Assembly: GCA_945870085.1 (NCBI GenBank)
Contig: CAMBQX010000099.1
Coordinates: 1 to 6,531 of the forward strand
DNA length: 6,531 nucleotides
Origin: Bifidobacterium breve
Lineage (GTDB): Bacteria > Actinomycetota > Actinomycetes > S36-B12
Direction of reading: 5' to 3'
Under the pieces are notes generated by a model that searched no databases, had not been told where the DNA came from, and saw only the letters and a list, made by a program, of their open reading frames with translations. Below are positions 1 to 4,201 of the stretch, piece by piece. A program made the position numbers and the translations under genes. Numbering within the stretch: position 1 is the first letter of the stretch; each line of letters starts with the position of its first letter.

Positions 1-707
1 CGGGCAAAGGCGACTACATCACTATCGGCTACCTGCCACGCGGCACCGGTGGATCGGCCCGCGCTATTCATTGTCGGGCCATCAACTACGAAATGATTAA
101 TGCCGGCCTGTGCATAATCAAGTTCAAGCCCCGGTGTGTACGCACACTCGGGCGCCCAGATTCCAGTTGGTCGGTTACCTCGGCGCAGCAGGCTGTCGTT
201 CTGCCCGATTAGCAGCGCAGCGCGCCTGGTGGCAGCCTTGGACAACGGCTGGAAGCTGTGGGTAGCTGGTCCGCCAAGGATTTCGATTACACCACCTTCC
301 GAGAGCCTACGTAAGATCGGTGATGCCCCGCGTTGCCAGCGCTTATCGAAATCCTGCTGCGCTGCGATGGCGCTCTTAAACTCGCGAGTGCCACCCTCGC
401 GGCGCCATGTCTCCCGTGCACCAGCCATACCTTGGGCGCGTAACTGCCAATTGGCAAGCCAAGTTTGCTGCTCCTTGATGCAATATGGGTCATCAAGTTG
501 GGCGGCGAGTACCGGCGAAACTCCGAGAGTCAAAACATCTCTTCGGCCCTCATCCGCGAGGGTTTCTAGGAGATCAATTACTGGAAGATATGAGGTGGCC
601 CATGCTTGGTGCAGCCACTCTTCACCAACGGGCCAGGCGCCATGGTGAGCCAGCCAAGGCAGATGGGTATGTAACACCAAGCAGAAGGTGCCAATCGGTT
701 TAGTCAC
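1..707 (-). CDS. GH57 family 1,4-alpha-glucan branching enzyme (DUF1957 type), C-terminus cut by window edge
   Basis: Likely transfers alpha-1,4-glucan segments to O-6 of glucose to create branches in cytoplasmic glycogen or a related glucan. Seen: 235 codons read from a GTG at 707-705 with no stop before base 1. The N-terminus has the GH57 first motif HTHLPWLAHHG (residues 13-23) followed by WPVGEEW; GGPATHSFQPL lies at 145-155; IWAPECAY (183-190) carries Glu187, which matches the catalytic nucleophile of characterised GH57 branching enzymes. Family members are usually over 500 residues, so the acid catalyst and C-terminal helical domain lie outside. GTG is chosen because the family starts a few residues before the HTHLPW strand and no upstream in-frame ATG fits; no clear Shine-Dalgarno is seen. 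It starts 22 bases after the methyltransferase stop, so is probably co-transcribed and translationally coupled. The pair resembles M. tuberculosis Rv3030-Rv3031, linked to methylglucose lipopolysaccharide synthesis; whether that polymer is made here is inference. Confidence 0.93.
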   Translation of the reverse strand, partial: MTKPIGTFCLVLHTHLPWLAHHGAWPVGEEWLHQAWATSYLPVIDLLETLADEGRRDVLTLGVSPVLAAQLDDPYCIKEQQTWLANWQLRAQGMAGARETWRREGGTREFKSAIAAQQDFDKRWQRGASPILRRLSEGGVIEILGGPATHSFQPLSKAATRRAALLIGQNDSLLRRGNRPTGIWAPECAYTPGLELDYAQAGINHFVVDGPTMNSAGRSTGAAWQVADSDVVAFA

Positions 708-729
708 TGGTTTAACCCATTTGGATCAC

Positions 730-1461
730 TCATTTGCTGCCGACCGCAATTAGATCTTGTGCAGCAGTTGCTTCGCCGATGTGGAAGTCATTAGCGGTAA
801 TTGTAGTGACGAATTCATGAAGGCTTGATGGCCACGAGTTCGTTGCACCGGCGGTGATCATGGCGGCAACAATAGGTCCGTTGATGTTTTCCCAATCTGT
901 GATTCTGGAACCATGATGCAGGCCGTACATGGTAACGTCTTTGAAATCACATTCGCTTAGCTGCAATTTTACTTGCTCTTCATCAAACTCCTCGACATGA
1001 AATGGATTCAGCGGGGGGCTCTTGCGTTTAAGCCCGGGTGAGAACACCGGCCGATTCGGCGTTGAAACAACTAGTTTGCCGCCCAAGCGCAATACTCGAT
1101 GCATCTCCTTAAGGTATGCGGCAACATCCCAAATATGTTCAATAACTTGAAGGGAGGTCAACAAGTCGGTGCTCTGGGTAAAAATGGGGAGTTCCACTAC
1201 GTTGGCGCGCAAAAAAATGCTATTGGGATATTTAGTTGCGCTATGAGATACAGCGGCTTGATCGAGTTCGATGCCAAAGACACTTTGGGCGCCGGCAGCT
1301 AGCAGTAACCGGGTGCCAAAGCCTTCGCCGCTACCGATGTCACCGCATATCTGTTCCAGTGCGTAGCGCTCGGCAACCCATCGGTAGACCACTTCATGAC
1401 GGGCGAACCAGTAGGACTCGGTGGGCACTCCCGGGATGGTGCGTTCACCGGTTAACTCCAT
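730..1461 (-). CDS. Class I SAM-dependent methyltransferase, Rv3030-like
   Basis: A 243-residue cytoplasmic methyltransferase, a normal length for the family. Seen: the Rossmann motif I DIGSGEGFG at 41-49, the ribose-binding acidic residue in GIELD (63-67, Glu65), the SLQVIEH strand-4 motif at 103-109, HRVLRLGG at 121-128 and STPNRP at 133-138. The opening TGERTIPGVPTESYWFARHE (4-23) is typical of the actinobacterial group next to GH57 branching enzymes. A weak TAAGG on the coding strand lies about 8 bases before the ATG. It follows copC after 59 non-coding bases in which I see neither a promoter nor a terminator, so it may be co-transcribed with the copper genes or have its own start. Known: M. 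tuberculosis Rv3030 lies in the methylglucose lipopolysaccharide gene region. Inferred: a sugar O-methyltransferase acting on a glucan. The acceptor cannot be read from sequence, so no symbol is given. Confidence 0.88.
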   Translation of the reverse strand: MELTGERTIPGVPTESYWFARHEVVYRWVAERYALEQICGDIGSGEGFGTRLLLAAGAQSVFGIELDQAAVSHSATKYPNSIFLRANVVELPIFTQSTDLLTSLQVIEHIWDVAAYLKEMHRVLRLGGKLVVSTPNRPVFSPGLKRKSPPLNPFHVEEFDEEQVKLQLSECDFKDVTMYGLHHGSRITDWENINGPIVAAMITAGATNSWPSSLHEFVTTITANDFHIGEATAAQDLIAVGSK

Positions 1462-1520
1462 GCCGCGGCCTTACTCAGACGAATTCGCACGTGCCTACCG
1501 TAATGGCAATGATTCTTAGG

Positions 1521-2168
1521 TCATTGAAAAGTTTGGGTTCCTTTCGCCACTAGGAAATCAATGGCGCCGGCAAACAGGCTAGCTTCAATGGTCCAAACAC
1601 CGGCAATCGGGATGACTCCACTGGCCCTAGCAATTTTGCCGTCACCGGTAACTCGCCACGTTATTGGTCCGGGTAGCGCATCGTTTGTGAGCAGCACCTC
1701 ACCGCTTTTAGCTTTTGAAACAAAAGTTATAGTGCGAGCACCGACTGCTGCTGCACTCACATGTGCTTTCACCGCTGGTATCAGGGCTAGTGCTGTTGGT
1801 TTACCCCGTGGATTGCCAATCTTGACGGTGAAAGCAATTGCACCAGCGACCGTATGGTCGTCATCACTAGTTACCTGCCAGCTGACCGAATAACGTCCGT
1901 TGGGTAACGACCAATTAGGAGTAACGGTTAAATGCGACCCGGCGAGCGATGCTGTTGACGGCACGGTGGCGCCAGTTTGATCCAAAATCTGGGCCTTCAC
2001 TAAGGAAACATTCTCACCAAAATTCAGGGTGATGGTTTTGGGCACAACTAAAAGTTGCGACCCGTTACGCGGTGAGCTAGTTACTAATTCGGCATGGGCG
2101 AACGCAGGTGTTGGGCTCACCAGGAGTGCCAGTGAGCCCAACAGCACGGCCGCTAGGGCTTTGCGCAT
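1521..2168 (-). CDS. copC: Secreted CopC-domain copper-binding protein with extra C-terminal domain
   Basis: A secreted Cu(II)-binding protein of 215 residues. Seen: a Sec signal peptide with basic start, hydrophobic core at about 4-18 and AFA|HAE cleavage, which leaves His25 as the mature N-terminus. Glu52 in LNFGENV, Asp103 and His105 in SDDDHTV match the His1-Glu-Asp-x-His Cu(II) ligands known from Pseudomonas CopC. The CopC domain ends near residue 117. A further stretch of about 95 residues (120-215) follows, with ITWRVTGDGK and IPIAGVWTIEASLF; it resembles the last beta domain of CopC-CopD fusions such as B. subtilis YcnJ, but no CopD membrane segments are present. Its ATG overlaps the TAA of ycnI (TAATG at 2170-2166), and the coding strand has no Shine-Dalgarno there, so translation is probably coupled to ycnI. 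Likely role: holding or buffering copper outside the membrane together with YcnI. Confidence 0.92.
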   Translation of the reverse strand: MRKALAAVLLGSLALLVSPTPAFAHAELVTSSPRNGSQLLVVPKTITLNFGENVSLVKAQILDQTGATVPSTASLAGSHLTVTPNWSLPNGRYSVSWQVTSDDDHTVAGAIAFTVKIGNPRGKPTALALIPAVKAHVSAAAVGARTITFVSKAKSGEVLLTNDALPGPITWRVTGDGKIARASGVIPIAGVWTIEASLFAGAIDFLVAKGTQTFQ

Positions 2169-2911
2169 TAGTGTGAGGAGGTTGTTGCTGTTGCGATAAC
2201 GGTAACCGACGGGGCCGGGCTGGCCAGTGTTGCGGTTGAACCTGCAACGGGTAGTTCGATCCAGGCATCGCTACCGGCAATCGAAGTGCCCACTAGCCGG
2301 TTGTTGATGCGGGCGGTGACTTCACTGCCGTCAGGAACTTTGGCCGATTTGGTATTGACGGTAAAAGCGCCGATTGACCCGATGGTGACATCATGGGCCG
2401 TGAGCGGAATGCCGTCAACGAAGAGTGCTGCTTTTTGACCGGCATAGGTAGGCAACCAGCCGGTAACCGTTGCGTCCTTACCACTTGCTACTACCTTCAG
2501 TTCGGCGTTGCAAGTCTGCACGGATTTGAAGTAGAACTTCTGTGATGCCAAGCCAGTTGCCAATTTTGGCCACGTGAGGCGGAGTCCAAATTCATCAAAC
2601 TGATCATCAGGTAGTTCACCGCCTGACCAAGTGATGGTCGTCGGAGTTGTTGAAAGTTTCCAGCCGGCTTTTGGTTGGGCCTTCGTACCGGTTACCCCAG
2701 CTGGGATTTCAACTGTCAAAGCGTTAGTGCTGTCGCCGCCGCAACCATGACCTGGGCGCAGGAAAATGGTGCTGCTGCTGCCTGCGGTGGGGATGCCGCC
2801 GTGCAGTTCGATACCCATGTGCGCACTTACTGGTGCGGCACTGGTGAGTAACACGCCAAATGCACCAGCAACTAGCGCGGTGGTTCGAATAACGGTTCTT
2901 TTTGCATACAT
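2168..2911 (-). CDS. ycnI: Secreted YcnI/DUF1775 copper-binding protein with probable inserted beta domain
   Basis: Extracytoplasmic copper-binding protein, 247 residues. Seen: a signal peptide with APVSA|HMG cleavage leaves His31 as the mature N-terminus, the Cu(II) ligand in B. subtilis YcnI. DUF1775 signatures follow: GHGCGGDSTNALTVEIPAGV at 54-73, KAGWKL at 81-86, ITWSGGELPDDQFDEFGL at 93-110 and VQTC at 131-134. In the actinobacterial family VQTC is normally followed within a few residues by an AWIEIP-like segment; here AWIELP comes only at 216-221, then SPAPSVTV. The roughly 80 residues between (135-214) contain alternating beta strands such as AALFVDGIPL and VTARINN, and look like an Ig-like insertion. 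The C-terminus ends TSSH without the membrane anchor common in actinobacterial homologues. AAAAAGG ends 9 bases before the ATG. The gene follows the membrane protein after a 75-base gap and overlaps copC by one base. Confidence 0.93.
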   Translation of the reverse strand: MYAKRTVIRTTALVAGAFGVLLTSAAPVSAHMGIELHGGIPTAGSSSTIFLRPGHGCGGDSTNALTVEIPAGVTGTKAQPKAGWKLSTTPTTITWSGGELPDDQFDEFGLRLTWPKLATGLASQKFYFKSVQTCNAELKVVASGKDATVTGWLPTYAGQKAALFVDGIPLTAHDVTIGSIGAFTVNTKSAKVPDGSEVTARINNRLVGTSIAGSDAWIELPVAGSTATLASPAPSVTVIATATTSSH

Positions 2912-2986
2912 GAATAGACACCTTTTTCTGAATAAGTTTTTAATGGATAGCGGAATATTTGCCCGGCCGCAGTTGCGGGTGAGCTG
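2912..2986 (-). other. Spacer between membrane protein gene and ycnI
   Basis: This 75-base gap holds the AAAAAGG ribosome site of ycnI (coding strand, ending 9 bases before its ATG) in an A/T-rich stretch. It also holds a short imperfect hairpin sequence, CCGCA-gt-TGCGG, at 2967-2978, with a loop too short to be a convincing terminator. I see no clear promoter and no copper-repressor (CsoR-type) palindrome. The gap is compatible with one transcript running through. Confidence 0.4.
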
Positions 2987-3520
2987 CTAGTTGTTGCAGA
3001 GTGTTGGCGGCCCGCGGCGCGAGATGGCGCGAATGGCTCCGTGTTCAGTGTGTGCGGGGGTGTGGTTGGCTGGAGCGCAGCTGTGTTTGTAACTGGTGCG
3101 CATCGGCACAGGAGACATGCCAATTGCTTGGGCGAGGTAACGGCTCCAGTTGCTCAGGGTGCTTTCACCTTGGGCAAGTACCCACGCCAAAGCGACCGCG
3201 GCTAGGCCGTGGCTAATGAGCATGTTGGGGTTAGGTAGCCAAGATTGGTGGGCTAGGTGGGAGCCGGTAGCGATCAGCAGCACATGGAAGAGCACCTGTA
3301 CGGCCAGCACATATATGGCCAACCAAGTCAAGGACCGGCGTCGGTCGCCGGCCGCGTAACCAAGTGCCAATGCCAAGGGCAGCAGAAGTGAGATTTCCAA
3401 GGTTGCCGGTAGGGCTGCGCCGGCTGCCGTGTGGGCGGTCAAAGTCAGCAACAAGGTGGTGGCACCCAAGGCGGTCGCCCGCCCCAGGCGGGTCAAACCG
3501 CGGAAATTCACCTGTTGCAT
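2987..3520 (-). CDS. Small membrane protein with His/Cys/Met-bearing tail, probably copper-related
   Basis: I cannot assign a named family with certainty. Seen: 177 residues with four likely membrane helices at about 14-34, 38-57, 64-86 and 100-116, and a positive loop GDRRRS at 58-63. Possible metal-binding residues are His79 in LFHVLL, His88 and His91 in GSHLAHQS, and Met100 and His104 in NMLISHG. GE at 118-119 ends the fourth helix. The hydrophilic tail (about 125-177) holds Met135, Met140, His146, Cys148, His153, His157, His160 and Cys175. I recall similar short actinobacterial membrane proteins with FH, MLxxH and RGE motifs, but did not verify that. It is the first gene of the run leading to ycnI and copC, which suggests a role in copper handling. 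The ATG at 3520 is the only ATG, GTG or TTG before an upstream in-frame stop; there is no Shine-Dalgarno, so a leaderless message is possible. Confidence 0.75.
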   Translation of the reverse strand: MQQVNFRGLTRLGRATALGATTLLLTLTAHTAAGAALPATLEISLLLPLALALGYAAGDRRRSLTWLAIYVLAVQVLFHVLLIATGSHLAHQSWLPNPNMLISHGLAAVALAWVLAQGESTLSNWSRYLAQAIGMSPVPMRTSYKHSCAPANHTPAHTEHGAIRAISRRGPPTLCNN

Positions 3521-3527
3521 GGGCCAA

Positions 3528-3554
3528 ATGCTAGCCGGTGTTGACGAGTGTCAG
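3528..3554 (-). promoter_or_regulatory. Possible leaderless promoter of the copper gene run
   Basis: On the minus strand CTGACA (3554-3549, one mismatch to TTGACA) is followed after 15 bases by TAGCAT (3533-3528), which fits TANNNT. The last T lies 7 bases before the ATG at 3520, the spacing expected when transcription starts at or next to the start codon. This agrees with the missing Shine-Dalgarno. The 15-base spacer is short for a sigma-70-type promoter, so this is only a candidate. Confidence 0.3.
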
Positions 3555-3570
3555 GGGGCTGGTTTAAGTT
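3541..3570 (+). promoter_or_regulatory. Candidate promoter of the HEPN gene
   Basis: TTGACG at 3541-3546 matches the -35 consensus at five of six bases. TAAGTT at 3565-3570 fits the actinobacterial TANNNT -10 with an 18-base spacer (TTTAAG at 3563-3568 with 16 bases is an alternative). Transcription would start near 3577, inside the left arm of the SOS palindrome, so bound LexA would block initiation. It overlaps the candidate minus-strand promoter. Confidence 0.5.
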
Positions 3571-3571
3571 G

Positions 3572-3603
3572 CACCTTATTCGAACAGGTGTTCGAATAAG
3601 GTG
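3572..3603. promoter_or_regulatory. LexA operator (SOS box) inside a 32-base palindrome
   Basis: The core TCGAACAGGTGTTCGA (3580-3595) is a perfect match to the actinobacterial/Gram-positive LexA site TCGAAC-N4-GTTCGA. The symmetry continues outward as CACCTTAT on the left (3572-3579) and ATAAGGTG on the right (3596-3603). All 15 base pairs of the arms match; only the central GG breaks symmetry. It overlaps the predicted start of HEPN transcription and its last base is the first base of the HEPN Shine-Dalgarno. It ends 11 bases before the HEPN ATG and begins 51 bases from the start codon of the divergent copper-run gene, so it could affect both sides. Confidence 0.93.
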
Positions 3604-3608
3604 AGGAG
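3603..3608 (+). promoter_or_regulatory. Ribosome binding site of the HEPN gene
   Basis: GAGGAG lies 6 bases before the ATG at 3615, a strong Shine-Dalgarno that fixes this start. It shares its first base with the end of the SOS palindrome. In any transcript starting upstream of 3572 the palindrome would fold into a hairpin directly beside it. Confidence 0.85.
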
Positions 3609-3614
3609 ATAGTT

Positions 3615-4058
3615 ATGACGGTACTTATTGAGCATCGGCTACCGGATACCTCGGTTCCCGGTGCCGCCCTTGATTTAGTGATGTCAGCGCGCCGCAGTTT
3701 GACCGAGGCGATGCTGGCGCAGGCCCCCAGCGCGCGCTACGCCGCTGCACACCTTGCTGCCCTCCGAGCGGCAGCGGCGGTCTTGGCAACTCGTAGCCGC
3801 CCATCTGGTCGCCGCCGCCAGGTGCGCAGTGTCTGGGTGGTGTTGCCGGAGGTTGCCGCTGAGTTCACCGAATGGTCGATGTTTTTTGCGGCGGGTGCGC
3901 GCAAACGAGCAGCTGCCGAAGCCGGGATTGCTTGTGTTTCTGAGCGCGAGGCCGACGACCTCCTTCGTGATGCTGACACTTTTCTAGCCCGGATAGTCGG
4001 GTCCTTGGGGTTACCCCATCAACCTATGTTACTGGCTGAAATCTTGAGTACGAACTAA
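3615..4058 (+). CDS. SAV_6107-family HEPN-domain protein
   Basis: A 147-residue, mostly helical cytoplasmic protein. Seen: SARYAAAHLAALRAAAAVLA at 39-58, a short basic linker SRPSGRRRQVRS (61-72), VWVVLPEVAAEFTEWSMFFA at 73-92, GARKRAAAEAGI at 94-105 and READDLLRDADTFL at 111-124. This pattern is very close to what I recall of the actinobacterial SAV_6107 HEPN family. Arg41 and His46 form an R-x4-H pair like the catalytic motif of HEPN ribonucleases, but it lies early in the protein and no activity is known to me. The start is fixed by GAGGAG 6 bases upstream. The gene lies directly behind the SOS box and 143 bases ahead of dnaE2, so it is probably induced by DNA damage. Inferred role: an accessory to the DnaE2 mutagenesis system, or a damage-induced RNA-binding or RNA-cutting protein. 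Residues after 130 diverge and look like a free tail. Confidence 0.87.
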   Translation: MTVLIEHRLPDTSVPGAALDLVMSARRSLTEAMLAQAPSARYAAAHLAALRAAAAVLATRSRPSGRRRQVRSVWVVLPEVAAEFTEWSMFFAAGARKRAAAEAGIACVSEREADDLLRDADTFLARIVGSLGLPHQPMLLAEILSTN

Positions 4059-4091
4059 CCAAGGTGTACCGACTGTTCCCCCAACAGTTGG

Positions 4092-4146
4092 TTCAGCAAC
4101 GGTCGAAGCCCAGTTCCCTGTCTCCCGCTGGGCTTCGACCGCTGAA
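4092..4146 (+). terminator. Strong bulged hairpin between the HEPN gene and dnaE2 (terminator or attenuator candidate)
   Basis: The inner stem pairs GGTCGAAGCCCAG (4101-4113) with CTGGGCTTCGACC (4128-4140), 13 perfect pairs around a 14-base loop. The outer stem pairs TTCAGC (4092-4097) with GCTGAA (4141-4146), leaving AAC (4098-4100) bulged; C4100 can instead pair with G4141. A smaller hairpin, ACTGTT/AACAGT with a CCCCC loop, precedes it at 4072-4088. No T-run follows, so it is not a classic intrinsic terminator, although actinobacterial terminators often lack one. The rest of the 143-base spacer (4059-4201) holds an A-rich stretch near 4166-4177 and a GAGGG at 4186-4190; I see no clear promoter for dnaE2. 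The hairpin could end the HEPN message, lower read-through into dnaE2, or protect an RNA end. Confidence 0.5.
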
Positions 4147-4201
4147 TCTTCGGCAAGTCAACTAATGATAAAAAACTATCTACACGAGGGTTCGATTACT
4201 G

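Noticed and set aside
136..703. Plus-strand open frames of 170 and 72 codons
   Set aside because: They lie antisense to the GH57 gene, whose minus-strand frame carries clear family motifs; the plus-strand peptides are Arg/Ser-rich and resemble nothing.
1480..1494. Adjacent 8-base palindromes CGAATTCG and GCACGTGC before the methyltransferase gene
   Set aside because: Such short palindromes are expected by chance and they do not line up with a recognisable promoter or operator.
1099..1893. Plus-strand open frames opposite the methyltransferase and copC
   Set aside because: Shadows of well-supported minus-strand genes; no motif, no ribosome site.
2173..2181. GAGGAGG-like sequence on the plus strand near the ycnI-copC junction
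   Set aside because: It is on the wrong strand for copC and no plus-strand gene begins after it.
2077..3123. Extra minus-strand frames overlapping ycnI, copC and the membrane protein in other frames
   Set aside because: Composition is Arg/Pro/Gln/Ser-rich out-of-frame translation of the real genes.
3541..3570. G-rich stretch in the divergent region as a CsoR copper operator
   Set aside because: No C-rich inverted partner is present, so the CsoR palindrome is not met.
4190..4195. GTTCGA half-site just before dnaE2 as a second LexA box
   Set aside because: The other half (TCGAAC ten bases upstream) is missing, so it is not a proper SOS box.
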